Source: Balaenoptera acutorostrata
Taxonomy: Eukaryota; Chordata; Mammalia; Artiodactyla; Balaenopteridae
Assembly: GCF_949987535.1 (NCBI RefSeq)
Contig: NC_080078.1
Span: 48,076,207 to 48,140,206 of the forward strand
DNA length: 64,000 nucleotides
Reading direction: 5' to 3'
A program made the position numbers and the translations under genes. The notes beneath the pieces were generated by a model. It was not told where the DNA came from. It saw nothing but the letters and a program-made list of their open reading frames with translations, and ran no database searches. Positions 25,421 to 37,902 of the stretch are shown here, piece after piece. How positions within the stretch are numbered: the stretch's first letter is position 1; every line of letters begins with the position of its first letter.

Positions 25421-26985
25421 TACAGTCCTCATTTGGGCCTGAATTTTTACACCTGGAATTGTAGGGTCAACTTGGAATGAAAAATGCTTTTTTTTTTAGT
25501 TCCCTTTATTCAGTAACTAGCAAAAGAGCATTGCTGTGGAATTTATAGATGCCAAGGGGAAAACAGTAGAGTCCTCACAGTGTGTTATAGGGTAAAAACA
25601 TGGTATATCATTGGCAGATATTTTCCAAATAATGTTAACAACAACAACTAAAAATAATCCAACTAACTGTCCGCCATGGGAAAAGAAATCCCCTTGTTCT
25701 TTCTTTGTCTTCTGCTTTGGCTCTTTATTCTCTTCTTTCCATAGCCTTGAAGTGTGATCCTTTGCTATTCCTTGGGGTTCCTCTGAACTCAGAGATACAA
25801 CTATGATATGGATTTATTGATTTACTGTCCCCACAAATAATTATCATTCATAAAGTAGTGCTAGCAAAGAATCATTCTAGCCTAATTGTTGTGTAGTATT
25901 GATCACAAAGGAAATCTATTTTACTTGAGGAAGGAAAGTCAAGGAATTCGGGAAACATGTCTTGGTCTGCAAGACATGGTGAGAAATGGACCAAATAAAG
26001 AGGAGGGGACTGCAGAGGGTTTACACTGTCATTATCACAAGAGCACAGTGAGTGCAGGACAGAATGGGAGTTCACGAAATGATGGTGTAGTTGAGATGTA
26101 ACCACCCTCCTCAAGCCCTGCTCTTCATTATACTGGTCCTTAGCCCCCTCTTTGTGCTAATACAGGCTCAACTCTCATTCAAGACTGGTAGGGCCAGTTG
26201 TGTTTATAACTCAGACTTTCCTAGATTTTAGAAAGGTAGTCTAGTGCCTATACCACATGCTACATAATACCCCCAGTGGAATCTGGGGCAATATCCCGTA
26301 ATCAAGTACATTTATACTTTGGTAGCCAAACATATAAATATTCACATCAAGTATGATACATAATAACTATAAATAGCTTCACATTAGTTAAATTACTAAA
26401 ATATTTTGGTTCTTAGAACATTTGGGTTATGAAAACCAGATTTCAGAATCGCAGATAAAGGATTTTGAGTCTTCAACAGTACAATAAGAAGAGACATAAG
26501 CCAATAAAATAAACTGCCATTAGCTTCACTTTGAAAGACATACGGGAATAGGGCTGGAGAGAGTGACAAGCAGTGAACAGAGGGTAAAATCACGAGGGAT
26601 AAACTTGGGTTACCATTTCTCTAAGCTGGAAAACTCAGGTGTCTCAGAGCTTGTTTCTCTTCAGTTGACAATATTAGACAATGAAAATAAATTTCAATTT
26701 GTGAATTTATGCTACTTCAGCAGTCCTATCAGGGACCGTCTCTACATGAAAGGACCCTGGGGCTGGGAGATGGATATAGAACTTTTGTTGGCTCCTCCTG
26801 CTGTCTGGGTTCTTTCCCATATGTTGCTGCAACCAAAGGGGTTGGTCAGGTAGAGGGGGTATCAATACAGATGAAATTCAATTTACCAAAAGATGGTGTA
26901 ACAGTCAGAAGATAACCTTAAGAGATGCTATCTCAAACTGCAAACACTGATTTTGTATGGAGTGTGAGACTACGGGTGGCTTGAT
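25421..26985. other. Unique sequence, nothing recognised
   Basis: No repeat family I can name. Short overlapping open frames on both strands near 25872-26114 and 26396-26915 are not gene-like. Confidence 0.4.
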
Positions 26986-26986
26986 T

Positions 26987-27014
26987 TGTGTGTGTGTGTG
27001 TGTGTGTGTGTGTG
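26987..27014. repeat. (TG)n microsatellite
   Basis: About 14 TG units. Likely polymorphic. Confidence 0.95.
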
Positions 27015-27560
27015 AACACACCTACCTATTTCTTCCCCCAATGAACATGTATTACTTATATAACAGAAGTTTGTTTTATAAGTTTCTTTGTTTATATAAA
27101 TTTTTTCTTAAACTGCCACTTGAAAAATAAAAGTAGATGACATCGAGAAATGCAGCTCCTCTAATTAACAAACTAAAACAACAAAAAGTTTTGAGAGTAA
27201 AAGCACAGGAAATGGTGTCTGATGATAAAGAAAGCAAAAATCAATAGCCAAATGACGAGATAAATTTTAAAAAATGTTTTTAATCTTATGACTCAGGGTG
27301 GATTCTAGCTCAATTAAAACTATTATTGTTACAGAAGGAACTATTTAAAACAATAGACCCATAGTTATACTCTCTGACATAAATTAATAATTCATTGCCA
27401 ATTATGCCTCTAATATTTCTCTAAGCACAGAATCACAGCAGCCCCTGCTCTTCAGGCTCAGGGTTTTAATTTAACAGGATAAAATAGTAAGTATAATTTC
27501 AGTGAAACTAATTAATTTAATTGGTATACTGACAATATAGTTGAGTTTATTGTCTGCTCA
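27015..27560. other. Unique AT-rich sequence
   Basis: Nothing recognised. Confidence 0.4.
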
Positions 27561-27564
27561 CAAA

Positions 27565-27787
27565 ATTCCTGGCACTGCTGTAAGCATGCTACATATATTT
27601 TCTTAAACAAATTTTCCACTAGTTCTATAAGGAAGATGAAATTATTACTCCAATTTGGACAAGAGAAAATTGAGTCTTGGAAGTTAGGTTAGTTGTCCAG
27701 GGTCACTCATATAATAATGAGTTGATACTCAACCATTATTTATTTTTCTTACTCCAAAGCCCATTTTTCTAACTACTGTGGTATATT
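27565..27787 (-). repeat. MIR SINE
   Basis: Reverse-complement MIR: 'tcctggcactgctgtaagca', 'gacaagagaaaattgagtct', 'ttgtccagggtcact' and 'ccatttttctaactactgtg'. Diverged but complete in order. Confidence 0.8.
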
Positions 27788-28029
27788 TTACTTCGATGGA
27801 TATAGAAAAGATAATGACAGCTAAATTCATTTGTTTAAATTTAGGAAGTATCTCAATATTATTCTAGGTCATATTTATAACAGTAAGAAGTACCCAATCC
27901 ATTTTATAGCTCTAAAATTATATCCTTATGGGGTATACCTGTAAGCTGACAAGACCTATATCTGCAAGGAAAACCAAGCAGCAGTGAATAAATTTTTCAT
28001 TCTATTATCCCTGGGTAATATGACTAGAC

Positions 28030-28031
<2 letters not shown>

Positions 28032-28074
<43 letters not shown>
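28032..28074. repeat. (CA)n microsatellite
   Basis: About 21 uninterrupted CA units. Likely polymorphic. Confidence 0.97.
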
Positions 28075-28077
<3 letters not shown>

Positions 28078-28444
28078 AGATTATGAATAGGGGTACTCTA
28101 TATTGCCTATAGGTATTGTTCCCCCACTTCCTTTTCTTTAAAAGCCTGAAAATCTTCTTTGTTAAAAAATGTATTTCAAAGAATTTTAGAAGTAATTCTT
28201 AGAAACTGATTATATTAAGGCAATGAGTCAAAATTCAGTTGAGAATTCTTTAAAAGGAAAATTTTAAAATAACAAATTTTGTAGAAGAATCATAAGCCAT
28301 TAAATCTATAACAACTAAGTACATTCCTGAACAAATGTTTTAATAGTTACTCCAAAAAATTAAATTACAAGAGGTTTCAGAATATAGTACAAACCCTATG
28401 GTACTTAGTGTCAGGAAACCTAATTTACATTCTGTGCTTCCCTC

Positions 28445-28770
28445 CTTTTATGGGTTGAATTTTGTCCTCCATAAAAGATGTTGAAGTCCTAACCTTCAGT
28501 ACCTGTGAATATTATTTGGAAATAGTCTTTGCAGATGACAAGTTAAGATGAGGTCATTAGAGTGGGTCCTGATCCAATATGACAGATGTCCTTATATAAA
28601 GGGGACTTTTGGACACAAAGACTGGCATGTATAGAGGGAAGACCATGTGAAGCTATAGGGAGAACACAGTCTAGCAGCCAAAGGATCTCCTGAGGCTACC
28701 AGAAGGCATGAAACAGATTCTTCCTTAGCCCTCAGAAGGAACCAAATCTGCCCAATGGGGATTTATTTTA
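28445..28770 (+). mobile_element. MaLR-like LTR, 5' part
   Basis: It begins 'tatgggttgaattttgtcct' and continues with 'gatgttgaagtcctaacctt', 'agttaagatgaggtcattag', 'gtcctgatccaatatgacag' and 'gtccttatataaagggg', an order common to a MaLR/MLT1-like repeat group. The usual 3' end (AATAAA, 'aagccaccc') is absent, so it is truncated at about 28770. The exact family is not settled. Confidence 0.6.
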
Positions 28771-29855
28771 GAATGATACCAACTTCTCCACAGGTGGAGT
28801 TGGAGACTCTACCTTTTCCTGGCCTCTTGAAGGTATCTTCTTAGTCATGTGAATGTGAGGCATGAAGGCAACTTCTTCCCTGAAGAAGGGAGAGATTTTG
28901 TAATACGAACAAATCTGTCATTTGTTGAGACCCTGATCCTTCTAGAAGAAAGAACCGAGCCTGCTGCCTAAGATTCAAAATTTGAGAGACCTGTTAAAAT
29001 GGATCAGGATGACCTCCACCAAAACTCTGTGGCGGGAAAGAGCAGTAAGACGCTGGAATAAAATTGCATTGAGGGAACGGAGCACATCAACTGGAGGCTT
29101 GGGTTTGGACACAGGGATGTTTTTGAGAGATGATTTAGCTTGAGGCTTACGCAGGGAGCTCTTCCAAACTCAGACACCCTGTCACAAGGCCACACTGCCT
29201 TAGGGAAAAATGACTGGATCCGGAAATGTAAACTAGAAGAGCTGTAATCACGGAACGCAGCATGAGGTATCCCTGTGAGCTAGTAAAGGACCTATACCTA
29301 CAAGGGCAACTAGGCAACAGGGAATAAGTATTAGCTGCAGAACTGTTCAAGGTGAGTCTACCAGAGCAACACTGTGTGGCAGCCAGAAGAAACAATAGTA
29401 ATGAATGACTAACTCAGATCTGTACCCTGCTGGCAGTTGGGAGGTAGAACGCCTCCCTTTTGGACTTAGTAAGCTTTTGGGTTCCTGAATAATTAAGGAA
29501 GAATGGAAAATCTTAGGAAGGAGAAACTAAGCTTCCTGCTATACTGGAATGTAATCGTTTGAGCTATTAATTTGACAAATAATGTGACTGTTTTCAGGCC
29601 AAATTCAAAATATTGTAGAGACCACATATAACACCCAAATCAGAGGGAGCAGAAGTGTGGATTAGGGTTCAAGTGGCAAATGAAGGTGGATCAGGTATCT
29701 GAGGTAAGTGATCCTGGAAAGGGTCAGAGAGAGGTTGCCTTCCAAATGTGCCAGGAGGCCTGTGGTTAGATCTTACTGACTTAACGGGCTTAGAAGCAAG
29801 GAAGTCATAAACAATGAGGGAATTTCAATAAGACCCTGAGTTTGGTCCTGATTCT
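28771..29855. other. Unrecognised, slightly more GC-rich stretch
   Basis: No named repeat. Minus-strand frames of 82 and 63 codons (29004-29395) have no domain. It may be unclassified LTR-internal or ancient repeat sequence, given the MaLR-like LTR just upstream, but that is only a guess. Confidence 0.3.
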
Positions 29856-29857
29856 TC

Positions 29858-30045
29858 TGGTTACTGTGAAATCTTGTCTAAGTCAGTTAAAGTCCATACA
29901 GCTCAATTTCCTCATCTGTAAAATACTGATGATAATAATACTCTCCTCATGGGGTTATGAGCATCAAAAGAAACAATGCCTACGAAAGCACTGTGTCAAC
30001 TGAAAAATATGCTAATAGTAGATACTATCAATTGTTATTACTAAA
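29858..30045 (+). repeat. MIR SINE
   Basis: Plus-strand MIR centre and 3' part: 'caatttcctcatctgtaaaa', 'ctcctcatggggttatgagc', then 'gaaagcactgtgtcaactg'. Confidence 0.82.
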
Positions 30046-31190
30046 ATGAAAAAAAATCACACAGTAAAAACCTCACAGCAAGGTAATAATTACTCATTTT
30101 CCTTATCAATCATCCTTCCTTCATAATCAGGAATTTAAACAACTTTAGAAGAATCCAATAAACATGAGACTACAAGTATTAGACTCTGCCAAAATTCTGA
30201 AATTTCATTCTCTATACATGTGTGAACCTTGGTTTTCCACAGCTAAAACCAGCCACTACTCTTTCAAAGAGATATTAAGAATGGCTTGCAAATAGCCAAG
30301 CCTGGTACAGGCTATTGTGCAGGACGAGACTTGAGAAAGAACAAAAATTACCCTTTTCTGCAACTTCTCTGATGTAATTGGTACCATCATCCACAATCGT
30401 CCAAACTGTAGTTTCTTTCCCCTCTAGTGTCTCAGTCTTCTATACAGGCTATACCACATAAGCTTAAGCTAGCTTATACCACAAGCTATTAAGATATAAA
30501 AACTCTTCAAGTCTGAAAAAGTCATAAATCAGAGTAGGAAAAACAAAAAGAAATGAAAAGCAAAGTGGTACTTGGCAGTCTGTTTAAAAAAATGAAACTA
30601 CTATATAGTGTAAACTAATCAGCAACAAATGTTCTAGTAATTTATTATGTGTTCTGCTCCTTTTCATTGAAAATGAAACTTTTATAAATAATGTTGAAGT
30701 TAAATAAGAAAAGCCATTGTCCATAAAACTAGGTGCTTAAACCCTTGTAGTGATATACGTTGTCTCCTATTCTGTAATTAGATAATGCTGGTCTGCCTTG
30801 GTACTGAGGAACTAAGGCTCATTTCTTACTCTCACAATGTATCCTCATTAGATCAGTGGGACACAGAATCATTTATAACATGGGAATGCATACATGAAGA
30901 TATCAAAGGGCCTTGACAATTTTCATAAGCCCTTTGTTCATCACATTAATTTAGCAAGGAAGGGAAAAAGTCTTGACAAACTAATTTATTTAACTTCAAT
31001 TTTTAAGGAAAAATTAGGATGGTAGAGAGTAATGTTGACAAGTATAGAAAAGTCATAAGGAGGAAGCTAATTTTGTAGGATGGATGACAATTTTTCATTT
31101 CAGACATCTAAAGTTTTAGGTGAAATCTTAGATGCAAAGCACATCTACAAACAGCAGTTAGCCTATGGCTGGCAATACATCAGTGTTATA
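30046..31190. other. Unique AT-rich sequence
   Basis: Nothing recognised. The sequence 'agcttaagctagcttatacc' near 30460-30480 is a short imperfect palindrome. Confidence 0.4.
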
Positions 31191-31194
31191 AATA

Positions 31195-31350
31195 GAATCA
31201 ATTTATTTCACCAAACTTTTATGTACAATTTTCTATGGGGCATGTACTCTGCTAGTTACTGGGGATACAGGAGTGGATAAGATACAGTCCATGTTCCCAA
31301 GATGTTTTGATGGTCTAGTAGGAGAGACAGATGTGTAAATAAATAGTTTA
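31195..31350 (-). repeat. L2 LINE 3'-end fragment
   Basis: The plus strand gives 'ctagttactggggatacagg' and the 'gatacagtccatgttcccaa' block, the reverse complement of the L2 3' end. Confidence 0.7.
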
Positions 31351-31639
31351 AATATGGTGTGAGAAGTTTAACCACACAATACAGAGGTAGCCCAGAAGAG
31401 AAAACAATGAACTATTTAGAAGAGAGGTGTTAGTTCGGTGAAGGAATGTAAATGTCAGTTTTAAGTTTATTTTAATTGACTTAAGCTAGAAATTACCTGG
31501 CTAATGATTCAATCAACCAAAATGCATGGGGAAAGCATTATGGCTCAGACATTAGAAGAGTTTTAAAGAATCTAAATAAGAAGTAATGGCCAGGATTATG
31601 TTATGACTTTCATGGACCCAAGCCACTTTTGTCCATTAA

Positions 31640-31788
31640 CAAATTTTTTAAATTACATTTTTCAATTACATTGGTATAAAAATGAATATATTATTATGTA
31701 TAATTAAATCACTTTGCTGTACATCTGAAACTAACACAACATTGTAAATCAATTTTGCTTCAATTAAAAAAATGAAAAAAAACTTGAT
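31640..31788 (+). mobile_element. L1 3'-end fragment
   Basis: 'aatcactttgctgtacatct', then 'gaaactaacacaacattgta' and 'cttcaattaaaaaaatg' correspond to the 3' UTR end and A-rich tail of an artiodactyl/cetacean-type L1. The same terminal block, better preserved, ends the L1 at 55.4 kb. Confidence 0.8.
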
Positions 31789-31794
31789 TACAAA

Positions 31795-31932
31795 GACATA
31801 ATCTGTGAGACAAACAGTAAAAGTACAAATAGATTGAAAATAAAAGGATGGAAATTATATATTATACAAACTTAGAAAATGGTTAAAATGTAGGATTATA
31901 TGGTATGTATATTTTATTACAATAAAAAAAAA
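31795..31932 (+). mobile_element. Small L1 pieces (ORF2 5' part plus another 3' end)
   Basis: 'acaaatagattgaaaataaa' and 'aggatggaaattatatat' match the endonuclease-coding part of L1 ORF2. 'aggattatatggtatgtata' followed by an A-run then looks like the 3' end of an older L1 type. These parts are not neighbours in a normal L1, so the segment is a mosaic. Confidence 0.6.
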
Positions 31933-31934
31933 AA

Positions 31935-32118
31935 TACTAGCAAACTGAATCCAGCAACATACAAAAAGAATTGTATGCCATGACAGAGTGGCACTTAGAT
32001 CAGGAATGCCAGATTGGTTCAACATCTGAAAATCAACTAATTGATACATTATAGCAATAGAATAAAAACAAATATCACATGATAATCTCAATAGATGAAC
32101 AAAAAGCGTAAAAAATGA
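31935..32118 (+). pseudogene. L1 ORF2 reverse-transcriptase fragment
   Basis: About 180 bases of decayed L1 ORF2, spanning the region just before the catalytic core: 'agcaaactgaatccagcaac', 'gccagattggttcaacatct' and 'gataatctcaatagatga'. It is not open in any long frame and is cut at both ends. It lies after an L1 3' end, so it came from a separate insertion or a rearrangement. No function is retained. Confidence 0.78.
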
Positions 32119-32279
32119 ATATATTAATATCATATATTAAACATTTTATTCAACCTAAAAGTTCATTTTTTTTCCTTCTGATTTTAAAAGAAATTAAAAC
32201 ATTTTTGTGGGCCCCTAAAAGGTGTTGTGGGTTCTTTACACTGTGCCGACCGTGCCTAGCGAACGCCAGCCCTGGTGAT

Positions 32280-32475
32280 TGACTTTTATGAGCAAAACAC
32301 TACGGAGGCATTTCACACATACATTGTCGTTTAACTCTCTCTACACCTCAGTGTTTACAGATGAGGAAACGGGGTTCAGGGTGGTAAGCAACTTTCTGAA
32401 GGTCACATAGTTAACAAGACAGAATGCTCAGATTTAAGCCAAGCATTTGGATTAGACCCAAAGCCTGAACATTTT
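32280..32475 (-). repeat. MIR SINE
   Basis: Reverse-complement MIR with 'tttacagatgaggaaacggg' and 'ctgaaggtcacatagttaac'. Confidence 0.85.
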
Positions 32476-32694
32476 CTCCCGCCATGTCAAGTCCCCTTAA
32501 AACAGATGATACCAGCCCTCAATTGACTCACCTTAAGGGTGAGGAAACGAGTTTGTGTGAAAGCAAAAGCAATGAATCTGGACCACACGAGCTTTAGAAA
32601 GAGAGAGGACTGCAGTGCAGGAGGCCACATTAATGCAAATGCAATAACAAAACGCAGCATGGCCTGAAGCAGATGTCCACTCAGTATGGAGGCA

Positions 32695-32922
32695 GCAAGG
32701 ACTAATGACTAGCTAGGAGCTTGGCTCTGAAGCCTGAGTACCTGGGTTCAGATCTCAGCTTTATAAATGCTATTTAATTGCTCTGAGCCTTGGTTTCCTC
32801 ACCTGTAAAATGGAGATAATACAATGTCATGGTGTTAATTTAAGTATTTAACACTTGACTAGTACTTAGAATTGTGCCTGGCACAGAGTAAAAACCTACT
32901 AAAAGCTAATTATTTTTTATAA
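32695..32922 (+). repeat. MIR SINE
   Basis: Plus-strand MIR, nearly full length: 'ggagcttggctctgaagcct', 'cctgggttcagatctcagct', 'ggtttcctcacctgtaaaat' and 'attgtgcctggcacagagta'. Confidence 0.9.
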
Positions 32923-33039
32923 ATTTTTGTAATTAGAACATCTTATAATGTACAATTGAAAAAATTAAAATACTAGCTATATTTTATTTCTTTTTAGAGT
33001 TTTCTCAACATAATAGCAATAGACATATATATATGTTCA

Positions 33040-33175
33040 CAGTCTCCCATTATAGATTTTTGACCAAAACAAACCCAAACTCTAGGAGATGGATATAGAA
33101 TTCGTACTATTTTCCCTGTTTTATAGCTGAGAAAATTAAGCTATTGAAATATTAAGTGATTTGATAAAGATCTGG
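33040..33175 (-). repeat. Degenerate MIR fragment
   Basis: Weak reverse-complement MIR core: 'ttttatagctgagaaaatta' and 'taagtgatttgataaag'. Confidence 0.45.
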
Positions 33176-33379
33176 GAGTGTTTGGGGTGGATGATGATGG
33201 CCTTGTCACATTTTCAAAACTTTATTTGTTCCTTAAAATATTAATTTCTTATCATGTCAGCACTATCCAGACAGTGTGGTGGACTCAAGAGCTGGGTTTC
33301 TCCTATCCTCCAGGCTCTAAATTCCCAATGACTGCTGAAAATGTCAACCTCTACGTGCTTTCAACACCTTAATTCAACT

Positions 33380-34295
33380 CAGAGCTCTACTCCTACTACA
33401 CTGATAGCTATCTTGGTCACTGGTACCACCTTCCTCCTCATCACATGGGCTCAAAATTCAGCTCATCCTGAAACCCTCCCCTGCCCTCCTCCCCATGTGA
33501 GGCCAGTGCCAACTCTTGTCAATTCCTCATCCACTGTGCCTCTTGCATCTGTTCCCACCTTCCCATTTCTACTGCCACTGCTTACTCAAGACTTTATTAA
33601 ATCTGCCCCTCACTATTAGAATTCAATTACCACCTCCTGACACATAGCACATGGCTCTGCTTCCAATCTCTCCACCTTCCACGCTATCCTATGCACTGCT
33701 GCTGAAAGAATCTTCCTACAGATGAGAGTCCAAGCCGCTCAGTTTAGCATTCTAGGCTCCCTACGATCTGGTCTCAACCTATTTCTCCAGGCTTATCTCT
33801 CTATTATGCAGCTCACATCCAATCAAATGGGAGTACTGCAGAATATGCCAGCATGTCCCCACATCTGTGACTTTGCTCCTGCTATTTCACTATCTAGATG
33901 TCTTTTACTCCATTTATGTCTGTCAGAATTCTACTCACCCCCCAAAGCTCCAGTCAAATGCACCACTTTCCAATAATTCTCGTATCTCCCATCAATTCTC
34001 TCTCCTCCTTCCCCCCATCCCTGTCTTCAATGATTTAATAGTATTTATCATGAATTTTAAGGGTTCAACATAAGTGTCATCTCTTCTGGAAGCCTTTGTG
34101 TCCCACCCTCTGCCCCTCCCCCTTATATTTTCCTTTGCTTTCTAGAGTTCTTTTTTCATACCTTTATTATTGTACTCAATATACAGTTTTATAACTGTTT
34201 GGGAATGCTTGTACCCTGCTAGATGGTAAACTCCTTACCATGACATACCTAGAACACCTTTTGTGGGCTTCAACACAAACACATATTCTTTTCAT
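33380..34295 (+). repeat. L2 LINE, long 3' portion
   Basis: About 0.9 kb in L2 order: 'gctgctgaaagaatcttcct', 'gctccctacgatctggtctc', 'cccaaagctccagtcaaatg', 'catctcttctggaagccttt' and 'agatggtaaactccttacca'. Short open frames of 60-90 codons here are decay products of ORF2 and UTR sequence, not genes. Confidence 0.83.
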
Positions 34296-36365
34296 CAATA
34301 TGTGTATTACCAATATAGCTATCCCCATTTATACCTATACTTTGTGTTAAACTTTTTAAGCATATATATCCAAAGCCAAAAAAAAAAAATGTATCTTATT
34401 GATGTAATTATAGTACAAATATAATTAAAATGTGTTATGGTATGATAAATTTTTTTCTATCAAGCTGATCATTTATATGCTGTAATTCTTCATTTTTGAA
34501 TCGAGGCAAAAGTTTATGGCCTGTGTCACAGCACCATGGAAAATACATATAATGTGAAATTGTTGGGCAACAGGAAGTCTGAAATCCTTCGTTAAACGCA
34601 TTTCCTAAGCCTCAAACAGCTTTCCCTACTACAGTTCCTCATACGCACTTAGGCTATCAGAAAAGCTTCACAGTAAATAAATTCTACCATTTTCCCAGTA
34701 AGTACCCCTAGTGAAAATTACTTAATTAACATGTAAATCATTAATATATTTAGTTTCTCCAGAGAAATGGTTAAATCAACAAGAAGAATTAAGAATTCAA
34801 AATATAAACAAAATATACTTAAGCCCTGGGCATAAAAATTCATATTATCATCATAAAATTACATTCCATACTATCACTACCATTTTTAAAGTCATAGATT
34901 GTAGGACTTAAATCTAGCAGTTCAACTCTAGTTAAATAACAGCAAAAATATTACAATAGTCACACTGAAAGTCAATTTGAAATCCTAAAAAGATAAATAC
35001 CTCTGGAAAAATGGTCACTGTGAACGTAAAGATATATAAAGGAAAGAAGACAAGACTTTTACATTTTAAATTAGAAATATCAGAAGAAATATGAGGGAAA
35101 CATGCACATAGCTGAAGTAAAACGGTTTTAAACATAAAGAATTTTTAATATGATCATGAGGTTTAAGTGAATCTGCAGATGAATGTACTGCTGCAGAAAT
35201 GCTTCTGGGAATGTCCATATGTTTGATTGTAATGCTCATTACTTTTAAACTCTAATTAAAATAAACTTCCAACCCCAGTCCTTACTGGAGGCTGAAGCAA
35301 TCAAACAAAGGTAGAGAAGCACAGATTTGTTTATGTTGGAGACTTTTGATAAGAAGAGTATATTTTTAATCAGTCATATTTGGACACGGCCATGGTTTAA
35401 GAAAATAACAGAATATAACGAAAAGTTCAATAGATAACTCTATTGTATGTTTTAAAGATACAAAATTTTGAATTTGTTAACGTCAGTGAAAATTATATAA
35501 TTGAGTAATACAAACAACTCTATTTCCTATTAGAATTGCAAAATCTGGAATATATACATTGGGAACAAAATTAGAAGATTTAAAACAAAAAAGGAAAACA
35601 AAACGAGAGGCAATTGGATTTTGCCACACATGTGGTAAAAAGCAACAATTGAGCTAATTATAGCCTTTCCCCTAAATGTGATTATCCCTAAGGCTAGTGA
35701 ATAATGAACCAGATTTCATTTCAGCCAACTTGCCTTCCCTATTTTCCTTGAAACAAGATAGTTGGGTAAGCTAGTTCCTTAGTGTTAGAAGCTTAATTTT
35801 CAAAGTAGATCTTCCAAAGTGATTCCAGATTTGAAGATGACAAAGTTTCTTGATATTTTTCACATGTTTTTTGAGGGCTAAATAAACATTTCCAAGTCAA
35901 CTCACTCTTTGAGCACTCTTCCCTCCACATTTCTTCAAAAACACTATTTTATTTGGAAATTAAAAGATTAAGAAGGATTTTGTGAAGAAATGGAGAGCCA
36001 AGAACAACAAACTGCCTTTATTCCCACATAAAACTTACTTGGTTTCAACCGTATGTTTACATAGTAATTTATTTACACAGTAATGGAAATATATCCACTG
36101 TGTGTAAGCAACAATGATGCAGTTTCATCAAGAATTCATTATTTACATCCTCAGGGAGAGAAAATGCTGTAAAAATTGTTCTTCAAACTTAATGCCTTTG
36201 CAAACCATATTTCTGAGACCAAATAGGCATTTTGAAAAGATGACACTTCATTACAAATTTTCAGCAGATCGATGTTTAAAACCATGACACTGAACACCAA
36301 ATTTCAAATCATAATAATTTACATGGTAGAAGTAATTCTCAACGTGACATGTTCAGATGATAGCA
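34296..36365. other. Unique AT-rich sequence
   Basis: No named repeat or exon. Poly(A) near 34378-34389. Confidence 0.4.
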
Positions 36366-36369
36366 GGTT

Positions 36370-36600
36370 GCACATGTGTAGGGCTTTAATGATTACAAAT
36401 CACATTTACAAACACATCTCATTTGATTTTCCAAACAATCCACGAGGCAGGTTTATTAACTCCATTGTACAGATGGACAAACTGAATCTTAGAGAAGTTG
36501 GGCAACTTGTCTAAAGTCACAAGCTTAACAAGTGTAAGATTAAAGGAATCAAAACTGGGTCTTCAGATTCCAGTTTCTTTATACTCTGTTACCTCTAGAA
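36370..36600 (-). repeat. MIR SINE
   Basis: Reverse-complement MIR: 'gattttccaaacaatccacg', 'tgtacagatggacaaactga', 'caacttgtctaaagtcacaa' and a final 'tttatactctgttacctcta'. Confidence 0.83.
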
Positions 36601-37694
36601 GTGTACCAACTAGTCATAATAATCTGGTAATTTTACTGGTGAAACAGAATAGGTAGAAGGACTAAAAGAAAACAGAAGTAATGAAGGAAGACAAAAACTC
36701 CATTTTCCACAGACTATAATGTAAATTTTGTAAGGTAACTAATTGACAGGAAGAAAAAAAAGCTCATTCAAGAAAATCAGTCCTCAGTAATAGCTTTATT
36801 TAAGTCATAGGTGTTCATTCCTTTTGTGAGTGAGTTTTGCCACTTTGTTTAATTAATATTAATTAATAATAGTATTACTATAATAGTACTAAATAATAGT
36901 AGAAATGCTAAGTTCTCTTATGTTTTTTCTAACGAATATATACTGCCTGGGTACTTATTTTAAAGAAAGAAAGATAAAATATTATATTATTTTATGGTTT
37001 ATTTTTAGATTGTCTTGGATTGTGATGGACAGTTCAGAGAGTTGGCAGATATCTCATGTTTTTTAAAAATAAATACAATTCTAATATATATATTTGGTTG
37101 TGACAAGGGACTAGGAAGTTTCTATTAGTTTTTATCCTGAAGCAGCATTTTCCATATTTGAATAAACCCATAAATGCTTCTTAAGTTCTAATTATCTTTT
37201 TTATTTTTCATTTAAAAGAAGTAGACTAATGCCAATCAAGTGAGAGGGAGAATTATAAAGAAAAAAAAAAAAACAACACAGGCTAATACTATACAGAAGA
37301 AAACAGAGAAAACAAACTGCAGAGGTGAAAAACCAGGGTGAAGAGGGTGGAGGGAAATTCAGCCAAAGGCCCTCTGGCTTCTCACCATTTCCTCAGGCAA
37401 AGTTATTATCTTTGCCTCTGTGTTCCTACTACCTTCATTTGCATGCCTTTAATAGCACTTACCACATCTCCTTTATTACCTCTACCTGCTTGAGACTCTC
37501 ACTTCCTCTCTGACAGCCTCTTTTCTAGCCCTATTCCTAGTCTCTTACTTGAGCTAAAAGATGCTCATCAAACTGTTTAAGATGGATGGAAGGACTGAAT
37601 TGGACTGAAAATAACCAGACAATCCCACCTCATTCTTGGAAGTCAACAACTCTATATTCATAATGTCTAATAAAGTAAAAAGAAGCAATTTACC
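36601..37694. other. AT-rich unique sequence before a poly(A) tract
   Basis: AT-rich palindromic text near 36850-36905 and an A-run at 37259-37274. 37340-37560 has L2-like pyrimidine-rich text but no secure landmark. Confidence 0.35.
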
Positions 37695-37715
37695 AAAAAA
37701 AAAAAAAAAAAAAAA
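37695..37715 (+). repeat. Poly(A) tract with upstream AATAAA
   Basis: A run of 21 A residues with AATAAA about 20 bases before it. This is the spacing of a genuine mRNA 3' end, so it may mark the tail of a short processed retrocopy. No parent gene is recognised and no clear target-site duplication was found. Confidence 0.45.
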
Positions 37716-37902
37716 GATTTCAACATAATCACTTTTGGGGGGGTGTGGTAAATACTATATATACCTACAATTCTGGAAGGATAAAAAGAAATGTTAATAG
37801 TATTCTGGCATCTACTTGAATTAATGAATAAATGTATTAATAATACATACAGTTGGTGAAATTGATCATATAACTATCTTCTATAACACAAGTATGTCAA
37901 GT

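Noticed and set aside
31855..32133. 92-codon minus-strand frame
   Set aside because: It is antisense to small L1 pieces rich in A.
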